NCBI GenBank assembly: GCA_037903475.1
Contig: JBAJFG010000620.1
Span: 930,001-994,000, forward strand
DNA length: 64,000 bases
Origin: Ancylostoma caninum
Lineage: Eukaryota; Nematoda; Chromadorea; Rhabditida; Ancylostomatidae
Direction of reading: 5' to 3'
Of this stretch, positions 44,301 through 51,104 are shown piece after piece; the stretch's first letter is position 1; each line of letters opens with the position of its first letter. Both the position numbers and the translations under genes were made by a program. The notes below the pieces were generated by a model. That model saw only the letters and a program-made list of their open reading frames with translations, ran no database searches and was not told where the DNA came from.

Positions 44301-46138
44301 GTCGAATTTCGAATAAATTCGAAAACATGCTTTCGTTGAATAGTCAAATTTCTAAATATTCGAGTTCGAATGTTTATTCGAATACATATTTTACTCGAAT
44401 AGGTTATTTGGTCCGAAGTATACTTGTCAGCACTCAGGTTCAGCATTGTTTTACATTTTTTCAGGATTCGTTTTGTTTCTGGATAGTCAGAGTGGACACT
44501 GAATAGAAATGTGTACAACTATTCAAAAATGCACCAATCAGAGATTCTGTTCTTGTCAAACAGTCATGTCACTGTTGAAATAAAACAGACACGTCTTCTT
44601 GGACATCAATTCGGTCTAGTTTCCCACGTGAACTTTCAACTACATACGAGATTGTAATGCAATCGTCATGATCGATCCAAAGCTTGTATTTTCTAACCCT
44701 AACCACCAATCACTGTCCAAGCATGTCACTATGTAGAATCCTCGTTTCCACGATATTTCGCGATTGCAAGGATCACTGTGAAGGAAATAAGAAAGAACAA
44801 CCTCACCTTGTGAAGATTTGATTTGTTTTCATATTATATTCCACCTAGAACAAATAGAGCGCTGGACTAGTCTTTTAGGAGGGTAGTGGCTGATGTCGGC
44901 CCTTCTTGCAAAGCGTCTATGACAAATGGCTGAAGTCGGCCCTTCTTGCAAAGCATCCATGATAGAGAGCAAAAGAAGTCTTCCCACCCATAAAATAAAA
45001 TAAAATTATCAAGTCTTTGCAAGTTATACATACCAATTCCGAAGTGGTCGAATTGCCCAGACAAGCAACAGATAAGCAGTTTAATCGGTTGCTCAAACTC
45101 CGAATATTCGAACAAATTCGAAAACGAGTTCCGAATTTATTCGAATATTCGGAGTTTGAGCAACCGAATAAATTCGAAAATTCGAAAGAAAGTGAGAATC
45201 GAATATATTTGAGCTTCGATTATTCGAAAAATTTAAAAATCGAATGAATTCGAAATTCGATTATACGCAAAAAGTGAAAAATCAAATAAATTCGAAATTC
45301 TATTATTCGAAAAAAAAATTCGAATATTCCGAAGTATACTGACAGATACACGGTTGCATGGTGAAGGTGGATTCGTTATGGGAGACTGTTCGACTGCCGC
45401 TATGTTATACCTGGGGCTTAACATCATTCGCCGCAGTCAACCGGTCATCATTAGAAAGATGGGAAATCTCATACATATGGGCACGATAAGCCAAGGGTAG
45501 CAGCTGGGTAAGGCCAACGTCTCGTATGGCTGAACATGTTGATTAGTGCCAGGGAAAAGGTGAATTTGGGTACGTTACCACTGTTATCATGACTATCCTT
45601 AGTGATAAGCGATCAGAAGTGTACGAATCATCTGAGTTTTTGGTAGTCTTTTGATTGGATCGATTAAAGATCGGAGAAAGAGATGTTGAACGCCCGGATA
45701 CAGTAACCGTTCGCAAGGTCTCGGCATTGTATCACATCTGCTCCTAATGTTCGTCTAGAATTAACGGAATTGTAACTCATGCATGATTTTCAAGATAATG
45801 GACGTGCCCGAAGCTGGAATTGATGCGAAGTCCGTGTGCGAGACGTGCCAGTGCCCCGCAGAGCCGTGGGTCTGCTTGACCTGCTATAAGGTGAGCTGAA
45901 GCCACTTCGATGTTTCGTTAGAGATATGTATTTTTCCTCACAGGCGCACTGTGGCCGTTACGTGCACGAGCACGCTCTGATGCATCACCTCGCCGAGCCG
46001 TCACACTCGATGGCTCTTTCGCTTGCTGACCTTACCGTGTGGTGCTACCCGTGCGAAGCCTATGTGCATAACGAGAAACTCATCCCCGCCAAGTCCTCTG
46101 CTCACATAAGTAAATTTGGCGAAGCAATGCCTCACTAA
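3982..46138 (+). CDS. hda-6: HDAC6-type histone deacetylase, two catalytic domains plus ZnF-UBP
   Basis: This is a class IIb zinc-dependent lysine deacetylase; family members act mainly in the cytoplasm on tubulin and chaperones and bind ubiquitin through the zinc finger. Exons placed: 3982-4152, 4207-4350, 4407-4478, 4575-4702, 5779-5847, 5902-6028, 7086-7182, 7245-7363, 7755-7861, 8260-8339, 9704-9807, 9880-9986, 10282-10416, 10806-10910, 25859-25951, 27855-27944, 29878-30054, 30123-30218, 30560-30641, 35611-35719, 35778-35865, 37115-37288, 45795-45890, 45944-46138 (TAA). Phases agree at every junction except around 9704-9807. The sum is about 921 residues, close to the nematode family size. 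Domain order is CD1, linker, CD2, a variable linker, ZnF-UBP. Introns in CD1 are short; those in CD2 and before the zinc finger are swollen by transposons (up to about 15 kb). Two lesions, described separately, make it uncertain whether this copy yields a full product. Family assignment is secure. Confidence 0.93.
8340..9703 (+). other. hda-6 intron between CD1 and the linker exon
   Basis: This stretch is T-rich and contains no exon that I can support with both splice sites and phase. Nothing resembling a transposon end was recognised in it. Confidence 0.4.
9704..9807 (+). other. hda-6: hda-6 inter-domain linker exon with one-base frame conflict
   Basis: Acceptor TTCTAG ends at 9,703 and the donor GTAGGA begins at 9,808. 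Entering from the CD1 frame gives [11 protein letters not shown] up to a run of seven C (9,728-9,734). After the run the frame needed to join CD2 reads [20 protein letters not shown]. The two halves are each sensible but offset by one base, so an eighth C would reconcile them. Either the run is miscounted or this allele has a real frameshift. The exon is acidic and not otherwise conserved. Confidence 0.6.
11279..11344 (+). pseudogene. mariner/Tc-type transposase scrap
   Basis: Twenty-two codons reading [16 protein letters not shown] match the block around the second catalytic Asp of mariner/Tc transposases (typically W-x-FQQD-x-AP-x-H). It is flanked by TTTAG and GT and surrounded by stops, with no neighbouring transposase blocks, so it is an isolated relic inside an hda-6 intron. 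It does not fit hda-6. Confidence 0.55.
12693..15864 (-). CDS. TLC-domain membrane protein (TLCD1/2-like), nested in hda-6
   Basis: Four minus-strand exons join with perfect phase: 15864-15707, 15653-15488, 15382-15287, 12896-12693. Translation gives [19 protein letters not shown] (first TLC helix), [20 protein letters not shown] with ELLIHHIA (the conserved TLC His pair), [17 protein letters not shown] (across the 15488/15382 junction), then [12 protein letters not shown] and [14 protein letters not shown], ending at [14 protein letters not shown]. This follows the order and spacing of human TLCD1/TLCD2, multi-pass membrane proteins connected to membrane fluidity and phospholipid composition. 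The first two introns are about 53 and 105 bases; the last is 2.4 kb. The first (Met) exon and any exon after 12,693 were not identified. The coding parts have no stops or frameshifts, so it looks like a live gene on the opposite strand of a 15-kb hda-6 intron. Confidence 0.85.
13195..13540 (-). repeat. internal fragment of the AGGCAGTGT foldback family
   Basis: The segment matches the interior of the complete element at 24,493-24,910 in inverted orientation. Shared stretches include GGGCGGAGCGGTCC, GGCCAACACGT, AGATCAACGGCTTCA and GTCCACTCGGCTT. Its AGGCAGTG termini are absent, so it is truncated. It lies in the long intron of the nested TLC gene. Confidence 0.65.
16569..17470 (+). CDS. unassigned exon-like cluster
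   Basis: Segment one (16569-16680) has a TTTAG acceptor and GTAAGT donor and reads [19 protein letters not shown] and onward. A second open piece begins at 16,697 ([16 protein letters not shown]) and ends at TGA. A third around 16,855-17,004 reads [20 protein letters not shown]. The last (17054-17470) is 138 codons to TAA and ends near [12 protein letters not shown]. The composition looks protein-like, but I could not join the pieces with consistent phases and I do not recognise the family. It may be a pseudogene or a nested plus-strand gene. It shares no motif with hda-6. Confidence 0.3.
17972..18865. mobile_element. 894-bp TIR element with TA target duplication
   Basis: Ends are CAGGGTGCGCA... 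and ...TGCGCACCCTG, each flanked by TA (17,970-17,971 and 18,866-18,867). The inverted similarity continues about 40 bases inward (GGCACGTGGTTTTTT versus GGCGCGTGGTTTTTT). TA duplication and CAG-starting ends fit a Tc1/mariner-type non-autonomous element. No transposase frame is present. A second, partial copy starts at 62,255. Confidence 0.8.
18866..22633. other. intronic stretch without a supported gene
   Basis: This holds a GC-richer patch near 19,400-19,850 with short open frames on both strands, a 118-codon frame at 20,881-21,237, and homopolymer tracts (G at about 20,707, C at about 22,170). The part at about 20,970-21,060 resembles about 27,030-27,090 (both have a tract around GGAGTT, TCGAAAAG/TTGAAAGG and AAGCTNCGA), suggesting a dispersed repeat. 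No gene could be supported. Confidence 0.35.
22634..24313. repeat. large inverted repeat, arms about 475 bp, exon-like content
   Basis: The arm at 22,634-23,112 is repeated inverted at 23,843-24,313 at roughly 85-90% identity by eye. Both arms contain the same exon-like layout: TTTATTTCTCTACAG, then a frame reading ISKTF, EVRTT, QQSY and TVCC, one conserved stop, then [20 protein letters not shown]. The stop at the same codon in both arms means it predates the duplication or the frame is not translated. The spacer (23,113-23,842) contains a complete 464-bp TTAA element. The origin of the arms is not recognised. Confidence 0.75.
23313..23776. mobile_element. 464-bp TTAA foldback element, copy A
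   Basis: It begins AGGCAGCAGGAGCTGAAATT, ends with the inverse (CAGCTCCTGCTGCCT), and is flanked by TTAA at 23,309-23,312 and 23,777-23,780. The inverted arms extend about 200 bases and contain GGAACATTCGTCGCGAACAC and its complement. TTAA duplication is the hallmark of piggyBac-type insertion. There is no transposase frame, so it would be mobilised in trans. It has the same length as copy B at 56,146-56,609. Confidence 0.85.
24493..24910. mobile_element. 418-bp TTAA element with AGGCAGTGT termini
   Basis: Perfect 17-bp terminal repeats, AGGCAGTGTGTCACCTC and its complement, are flanked by TTAA at 24,489-24,492 and 24,911-24,914. The first six bases (AGGCAG) are shared with the 464-bp family, so both probably used the same transposase. 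It is related to the copy at 34,211-34,694 and the fragment at 13,195-13,540. Confidence 0.85.
25859..25951 (+). other. hda-6: hda-6 CD2 active-site exon carrying an in-frame TGA
   Basis: The exon has a CTCAG acceptor, a CAG/GTAGTT donor and phase 0 at both ends. Its 3' two thirds are convincing: [16 protein letters not shown] and then VAVAAQ joining YAIDKYG at 27,855. Directly before the HH codons (25,886-25,891) the frame reads FFVIS followed by TGA at 25,883-25,885 where the family has VVRPPG. The exon is also about 12 codons shorter at its 5' side than the family expects. Because it is phase 0 to 0, skipping it would leave the frame open but remove both active-site histidines. Confidence 0.75.
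26735..26925. repeat. 190-bp foldback
   Basis: GGGGCACCTACGAGAAGTCG, ATAATATGACC and ACGTTCTGACTTG in the left arm (about 26,738-26,793) are matched by CAAGTCAGAACGT, GGTCATATTATCGA and AAGTGCCCC in the right arm (about 26,865-26,915). There is no coding content. Target duplication was not resolved. Confidence 0.65.
28603..28905. repeat. GC-rich element bounded by inverted GGTTTTTACAGT
   Basis: GGTTTTTACAGT near 28,607 and ACTGTAAAAACC near 28,887 bracket about 270 bases that are far richer in G and C than the flanks. The interior has CGCGCCGCGGCGCG and several GCGAGCTCGC-like palindromes, including TTTGACGCGGCGCGTC. This is consistent with a small non-autonomous element; no target duplication could be fixed. 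Confidence 0.5.
29040..29420. repeat. degenerate minisatellite, unit about 60-65 bp
   Basis: Repeated blocks of the type 'CTGGAATCGGGTCC.. ACCATGTG.. GATAAGGGTG.. CCGGCGTTCGAAAGTGGGAAA' recur about five to six times. Several overlapping open frames on both strands arise from the repetition and should not be taken as genes. Confidence 0.65.
31560..33960. repeat. two blocks of a degenerate 110-130-nt tandem repeat
   Basis: Units share the consensus parts 'GTCATATTCGTGTTCAGCGT', 'AAGAAACCC', 'CCTTTTACGAAAAT' and 'AATCAATAAAATCGACAAAT'. Three imperfect units lie in 31,560-31,900 and three to four in 33,540-33,960. Both blocks end in similar sequence (CCTAGAACCCCT / CCTGAAACCTTCG followed by AACGTGTGCAAAG-like text), implying two copies of one longer unit. 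Confidence 0.5.
31978..32045. repeat. CA/TACA microsatellite
   Basis: This is an alternating tract of ACATACACACAC, TATGTACACAGAC and CACAAACACACAT. The minus-strand frame across it (cysteine-, valine- and tyrosine-rich) is an artefact of the repeat. Confidence 0.85.
34211..34694. mobile_element. 484-bp AGGCAGTGT element with TCAA duplication
   Basis: It begins AGGCAGTGTCTCATCTC and ends GAGCTGAGACACTGCCT, with TCAA at 34,207-34,210 and again at 34,695-34,698. The termini are those of the 24,493 family, but the four-base duplication is TCAA rather than TTAA, in identical form at both sides. Its interior resembles the other copies (ACAGAATCTGGTCC; GTGCTGATTCCAATAATG). Confidence 0.75.
36650..36826 (+). 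CDS. hda-6: alternative 3'-terminal exon of hda-6
   Basis: A TTGTGTCAG acceptor is followed by 58 codons in the same phase (0) that leaves the last CD2 exon at 35,865, ending in TAG at 36,824-36,826. The peptide is basic and Ser/Pro-rich, with [11 protein letters not shown] and [15 protein letters not shown], ending QLENLKL. Two AATAAA signals follow at 36,972 and 36,981. Spliced to CD2 it would give an isoform lacking the ubiquitin-binding zinc finger; the competing splice to 37,115 gives the long form. The basic tail could act as a nuclear targeting signal (inference). It could instead be the end of an unrelated small gene. Confidence 0.55.
   Translation, partial: KCFAQKMPTRPKCDRRSAVNPSSTPRRSTEPINVTSVRRSPRIAAMSAIEKQLENLKL
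36972..36986 (+). terminator. polyadenylation signals of the short hda-6 form
   Basis: Two AATAAA hexamers lie in tandem within an A/T-rich stretch about 150 bases after the TAG of the alternative exon. The spacing suits a nematode 3' UTR. Confidence 0.5.
37115..37288 (+). other. hda-6: hda-6 exon linking CD2 to the zinc finger
   Basis: TTTCTAG acceptor, phase 0 at both ends, 58 codons beginning [14 protein letters not shown] and ending [17 protein letters not shown]. The PLPxCPHLE segment is the family's lead-in to the ZnF-UBP domain, which supports joining to 45,795 across an 8.5-kb intron. The middle ([17 protein letters not shown]) is low-complexity linker. Confidence 0.85.
37666..38141. 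repeat. possible 475-bp element with inverted CTCGTTCGCGAC ends
   Basis: TTAGCTCGTTCGCGAC near 37,667 and GTCGCGAACGAGTTGA near 38,126 are inverted. Inside, GGTCGTGCACGTGGTCCCACG and a related GATCGTGCACGCGGTCCCACG recur near both ends, with further TCGTGCACGATCG palindromes. No target duplication is clear, so its limits are approximate. Confidence 0.45.
39130..40310. repeat. 60-bp minisatellite, about 20 units
   Basis: The unit is roughly ACCACTGGGCCACGGCGG, GCCCTTTCTCCATCGG, TGGACCCGTATCCTGG, CGTTCATCAC. Units from 39,590 to 40,305 are well conserved, while those before 39,590 decay progressively, as expected when an array is homogenised from one side. Because the unit is a multiple of three, several frames on both strands stay open and would be predicted as repetitive 20-residue proteins. 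It lies in the last large hda-6 intron. Confidence 0.92.
40311..41617. other. intronic stretch between minisatellite and mariner
   Basis: A 173-codon minus-strand frame (40,361-40,882) overlaps the array edge and has no recognisable motif or splice context. Nothing else is supported. Confidence 0.3.
41618..42888. mobile_element. complete but dead mariner element, 1,271 bp
   Basis: Terminal repeats TTAGGTTGGTGCAAAAATAA and its complement are near-perfect, flanked by TA at 41,616-41,617 and 42,889-42,890. Length and ends are those of classic mariner elements. The internal transposase is broken by several stops and frameshifts (next entry). It sits in the 37,288-45,795 hda-6 intron. Confidence 0.9.
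41760..42770 (+). pseudogene. mariner transposase relic
   Basis: Blocks in order on the plus strand: [14 protein letters not shown] in the DNA-binding half, [19 protein letters not shown] corresponding to the usual KLDxWVPHEL region, and after several frame changes pieces matching [12 protein letters not shown] and the C-terminal [10 protein letters not shown] region. The central catalytic segment is too decayed to read. The gene is clearly non-functional; the ends are better preserved than the coding part. Confidence 0.8.
44236..44402. repeat. TTCGAATAAATTCGAAA repeat block
   Basis: Alternating TTCGAA / ATTCGAATAAATTCG units, partly self-complementary, make a run of short overlapping palindromes. 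Related blocks occur at 45,096-45,330 and 48,340-48,500. Confidence 0.75.
45096..45330. repeat. TTCGAA-rich repeat block
   Basis: Same motif family as at 44,236: ATTCGAACAAATTCGAAAA and many shorter variants. It includes an inverted pair around the segment TCGGAGTTTGAGCAACCGA / TCGGTTGCTCAAACTCCGA near 45,084-45,170. It lies about 460 bases before the zinc-finger exon. Confidence 0.7.
45795..46138 (+). other. hda-6: hda-6 ZnF-UBP domain (two exons) and stop
   Basis: Exons 45795-45890 and 45944-46138. The ligands follow the ZnF-UBP order: [42 protein letters not shown], ending [13 protein letters not shown] and TAA. In HDAC6 this finger binds the free C-terminus of ubiquitin, and the WCYPCEAYV strand forms much of that pocket. 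All expected Cys and His are present. The acceptor before 45,795 (TTTTCAAG) is slightly off consensus. Confidence 0.93.
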
Positions 46139-47542
46139 CATTAATTTATTCAGGGGGTTTTGTGCTGTTCTTTATTGTATAAAGATATTTAATTGGAGTC
46201 CTGGTTTGGAAACTAATGTAGAGCTAACTTGAAAAGGATGTCGTGGAAGTCGAGAAAAAGGACAGCTCAACGATGGTGTACCATTCACATCAAGTCGCTA
46301 GGATTCATATGATTTCATTGGTGCTCGCGGGACTAAGAGCGATTAGTTCGTGAGGAACTGTGATTAGCCCGATAAATCCGATTCAAACAAAGAGCAACCG
46401 ATTTTTTGCTCCGTAAACGATTTCCAAGAAGTGAGCCCTATATCTGTCGTTATTACTGAATACACCTATTGTCAGCAAGCAGAGAAAAAAATGAGAACAT
46501 GTGAACAAAAATGTGGCCTCTGTCAAAAAACTCGAATTGCAATATTCTCTCTTTTTCTTTTCTATTCTGAATCCATAGTTTGCACAAAGACCAGTACGTT
46601 CCAAAAAGAACAGTCTGGCAAGAGCTGTGGTTTTTGAGGATAATGTGTCGGGCACATTGTATCGCTAAATTCAACCCTTGAGCTAAAATATTAGTTCGAA
46701 ATTCAGAGCTTTTCGAGAAAGAAATTGAAAACAAATCGGTGGTGCTATCTGACTGTGGATTGTTAGCGGCTTCAAGAACAGTATTTGAAATCTGAAGAGG
46801 AGAGCAGTCAATTGTGACGAAGCAACTCCCCGAAATCTCAGAGCTTTTCGGGGTACAGTTGAAATCAGATAAACGATCAATGACCCCAACTACCCGAGAG
46901 GGCATCACGGAAGCACTTCATTACTTCTTCAGTTTAGTTTACTATTTTAACGATGTGAGAAAATCACTGCAAAAGGGTCACTCATGAGATTATGGAATTA
47001 TGCTTCTTCAAGCCAACATACTATTTAGTTCAAAATAAACCCTTACGAAACTGCAAGTTCATTTTTTTTCGGCTGACCAGTTCACAGGCTCCTGACGCCC
47101 TGCCACCAGAAACTGTTGGGTTGTAGCTAATCGAATTTCGGATTTTCCAACTATGAACTTTGAAATAATACTTTGATACAAAAGGCGATATTCCGACTGC
47201 ATGTTTTATATGTGTTAAAAGCTTAATTCTTCCTCTTTCCCTTTTTTATTCTCTCCCAGCGCTGCACTTCTGCGCGCTTTTTCGAGTGTCATTGGATGAG
47301 AAGTCGTTTGCAAGAATTTGTTCCAAGCTGTATCGGTAATGACGCGCATGCTATGAGGATGGGTATTACCAACGTAACCGGGAGGGCCGCTTTAACTATA
47401 TTACTTGGACTAAAGCTGGTCCAAGTAATGCAGTTATGAAGATACGTGTTTCAAGGTCGTGGACTCGTGGATGATTTTAGCGACATTCTGAAGGCACTGG
47501 TGCAAGGTATCATCAGAAGATCTTCTTCGAAATCTTGTGAAG
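46139..47542. other. hda-6 3' flank
   Basis: No canonical AATAAA directly follows the stop; A/T-rich TATAAAGATATTTAATT near 46,179 may serve. A plus-strand frame around 46,815-46,985 (LPEISELFGVQLKSDK) looks protein-like but has no start, acceptor or recognisable family. Confidence 0.3.
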
Positions 47543-48045
47543 ATATATAATAAATTATATAAAATATAAAAAAATGTAGTAAAGAAGTGGTCGGCTTCAA
47601 TCATCCCGTCAGATGCGCCACGCATTCGACTTTGTATGACTACTGTAGAGGCATTTGATGCGCATGTCTCGAAGATGACCTCGATGTTGAATATGTTGTT
47701 TTTCTGGTCCACTGGTACGAACAGGAATGGTGAAAAAATTGCGATGGTGGATTCCCTCTGACTTATTCTGTAGTGTTGCACTTCACAAGATTTCGAAGAA
47801 AACGCAACCGGAATTCGAGACTTTCCTTCACTCAACTTACTCAATGGGCTAATCACTTACAGATAACCACGAATTCAAGCAATTCCATTCTTCCTTTAGA
47901 AGAAGAATGCGTCGGGAAAATATATAATAAATTATATAAAATATAAAAAAAATGTAGTAAAGAAGTGGTCGGCTTCAATCATCCCGTCAGATGCGCCACG
48001 CATTCGACTTTGTATGACTACTGTAGAGGCATTTGATGCGCATGT
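47543..48045. repeat. direct duplication of 125 bp with a 252-bp spacer
   Basis: 47,543-47,667 and 47,920-48,045 are identical by eye except for one A in a homopolymer. Each starts ATATAATAAATTATATAAAA and ends GCATTTGATGCGCATGT. The near-identity implies a recent duplication or gene conversion. The rest of the surrounding 140-codon minus frame is not duplicated. Confidence 0.9.
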
Positions 48046-48339
48046 GACCTGTACAGTGACTTACGCAGGGCATCCGATGTACCATGTTAGCGCTTCATCA
48101 TTCTAGACTCCTTCGGTACCAATTTACCGAATCCGAGGGATGGATGGCTTTGCTGGACAGGGGCGCGGTCAAAGCATCGACCGTGTGCTCAACAGGTACA
48201 TAGTACGCCTTTTGGCAGTGCGCCATGTGCGGCATCAACCTTGCGAAGCCGGGTATGTACTACACATTGGACCGGATAAAAATCGATTAATTTTAGTACT
48301 TCAACTACCAATTCAAGAAACAATTTAAATGTCCAGATA

Positions 48340-48500
48340 TTCGAGAATAAGAAATCCCGAAAGCTCTTCTTCTTCCTCATTCAGCATTAAATTGGTCTCT
48401 AATGGTGGAACATTCGAATTTTCCGTCTATTCGAAGTCGAATATTTTTGCTTCCAGATACCGAATACTTCGAATAAATGGAAAATTCGAATGTTCCAATA
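48340..48500. repeat. TTCGAA-rich repeat block
   Basis: Contains ATTCGAATTTTCCGTCTATT, TCGAAGTCGAATATT and TTCGAATAAATGG segments, in the same style as the two blocks inside the last hda-6 intron. Confidence 0.55.
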
Positions 48501-48645
48501 TAGGAGGCTAATACACTTTGTGGAAGAGAAGAAGGGCTTCAGAGCTTCCTCAATCTCGAACACCTGGATGTTTAACTGGTTTCCAGAATTGGTAATTGAA
48601 GTAACAAAATTATTCGTTTTTCATTTGGTCTAATGTATAAGTCTA

Positions 48646-51102
48646 CAATACTCGGCATGAACATTGAAAAACCGACGGTGAGTGACGGTGCTGCACCGTC
48701 GCTCACCGTCGCTCGCTCATAACTCAGTTTATACTGGATGCTTTCCGGAAAAATTAGACGGTTAGGTAGAAAATGTTGAGATCAACCAAAATATTCCACT
48801 ATGTGGCAACACAAGTGGAAATGAGCTGCAAGGAGGGCGAAAACTCTCTGATAAGCGCTAATTATGGCCTTAGGGCATATTTAGAGCGAATACACAGGAG
48901 AAAAGTCTATCGGAGACTTTCCAATTTAATGAGCGCCCGAACTGCATTTTTCACCTGGCTTGAAAGCTACGTTTGGACGACACACACAACACTGAATCAA
49001 AACACAAAAAGATGATGTCACTCAATTTTGGGCTTCTGTAAAAACCTTTGGAAACTCTAAATTTAATGTTTCTCTCTGGAACACATCTATACAGTATCTG
49101 GATCCGAATCCGTGAAAGCGGTGCTCACGCATCTCCCCCATTTAAGAAATAAAACAGTGCAAAGTCAGGGACTCGCCCAGTTTTACCACGAATATTTGCG
49201 AATATCGCAACTTTGAAGATGTCCAAAATGGAAATAAGGGGACACTAGAAAGATTGCCTCCACTACTTCTGAGTACATGAGGAATACTCTGTACTCACCA
49301 AATGCCAAGGCTGTAGCTAGCCCTGTTCCCCCTCACTGGGTGCCTGAAATCAACACCTTATCGTATTTTCGCTTAATTTCCTAATCCTGATTTTAATTTT
49401 TCTAAAAACCACATGATTTACCTCGAAAATTTACTTGTTTCACACTCGAATAGCATTTAGATTACGATTCACTAGTTTTCCCTTGTTTCCTAATGTTTGT
49501 CACTTTCCATTTTTTTCGTGGCCCGGTTATTTATCGCACCTCTGCCGATGCATAACAACGCTACTCAAGGCGATGGCTTAGGCGATACGTTGCCCTGTGT
49601 CGATATCTTTTGAATATTATAGCAAATGTATAATGTTTATTGCTAGTTACTCGATTATAGTGATTTGAGTTAGAAGTTTTTTCAGTACGAAATATAGAAC
49701 TTTTTGTAGATCATTTGCTTAGACCATTTCAGAGAAAAAAAAGCGTTCCAACAAATTCAAATGTGAAATGTAAATGGAGGTTGGTGGAATGGAGTATGAG
49801 TTATGGATGAGTGATTACAGGCAATTATAATTGTCGGACTATCGCAGCTTGACCCTTGTTCTAGAACTCTACCCTCAAGGAATGCCTGAGGCCATATTGC
49901 CTTCAAGGATTTCAGCGTAGAAGAAGATCCCTAAGTGAACTAAACCACAATGGGGTCATTCTCTTCTTTTCACTTGGAGATGGTGGCCTCGTTGAAATAT
50001 TGAAAAGTTCTCTGAAATGGTCTAAGCAAATGATCTACAAAAAGTTCTATATTTCGTACTGAAAAAAACTTCTAACTCAAATCACTATAATCGAGTAACT
50101 AGCAATAAACATTATACATTTGCTATAATATTCAAAAGATATCGACACAGGGCAACGTATCGCCTAAGCCATCGCCTTGAGTAGCGTTGTTATGCATCGG
50201 CAGAGGTGCGATAAATAGCCGGGCCACGAAAAAAAATGGAAAGTGACAAACATTAGGAAACAAGGGAAAACTTGTGAATCGTAATCTAAATGCTATTCGA
50301 GTGTGAAACAAGTGAATTTTCGAGGTAAATCATGTGGTTTTTAGAAAAATTAAAATCAGGATTAGGAAATTAAGCGAAAATACAATGAGCTGTTGATTTC
50401 AGGCACCCAGTGAGAGGGGTTAGGGCTAGCTATAGCCTTGGCATTTGGTGAGTACAGAGTATTCCTCATGTTCTCAGAAGTAGTGGAGGCAATCTTTCCA
50501 GTGTCCCCTTATTTCCATTTTGGACATCTTCAAAGTTGCGATATTCGCAAATATTCATGGTAAAACTGAGCGAGTCCTTGACTTTGCACTGTTTTATTTC
50601 TTAAATTAGGGGAGGTGCGTGAGCACCACCTTCACGGATTCGGATCCAGATACTGTATAGATGTATTCAAGAGAGAAATATTAAATTTAGAGTTTCCAAA
50701 GGTTTTTACAGAAGCCCAAAATTGAATGACATCATCTTTTTGTGTTTTGGTTCAATGTTGTGTGTGTCGTCCAAACGTAGCTTTCAAGCCAAGTAAAAAA
50801 TGCAGTTCGGGCTCTCATTAAATTGGAAAGTCTCCGATAGACTTTTCTCCCGTGTATTCGCTCTAAATATGCCCTAAGGCCATAATTAGCGCTTATCAGA
50901 GAGTTTTCGCCCTCTTTGCAGCTCATTTCCACTTGTGTCACCACATTAGTGGAATATTTTGGTTGATCTCAACATTTTCTACCTAACCGTCTAATTTTTC
51001 CGGAAAGCATCCAGTATAAACTGAGTTATGAGCGAGCGACGGCGAGCGACGGTGCAGCACCGTCACTCACCGTCGGTTTTTCAATGTTCATGCCGAGTAT
51101 TG
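48646..51102. mobile_element. 2.46-kb foldback element with arms of about 1.09 kb
   Basis: Ends CAATACTCGGCATGAACATT and complement are flanked by TA at 48,644-48,645 and 51,103-51,104. The arms, 48,646 to about 49,734 and about 50,010 to 51,102, match base for base over long stretches, and the unpaired centre is only about 275 bases. Next to each terminus is a palindrome of GACGGTGAGTGACGGTGC and its complement. Each arm encodes the same 70-80-codon frame (EMSCKEGENSLISANYGLRA), unknown. TA duplication suggests Tc1/mariner-type mobilisation. A transcript through it would fold into a very long hairpin. Confidence 0.9.
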
Positions 51103-51104
51103 TA

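Larger units (their letters stand above)
42889..45794. other. intron remainder before the hda-6 zinc-finger exons
   Basis: Short open frames at 43,190-43,820 on both strands have no splice support that I trust. Two TTCGAA-rich blocks lie at 44,236-44,402 and 45,096-45,330. Confidence 0.35.

Noticed and set aside
47434..47856. 140-codon minus-strand gene
   Set aside because: It overlaps the edge of the 125-bp direct repeat, has no recognisable motif and no splice context.
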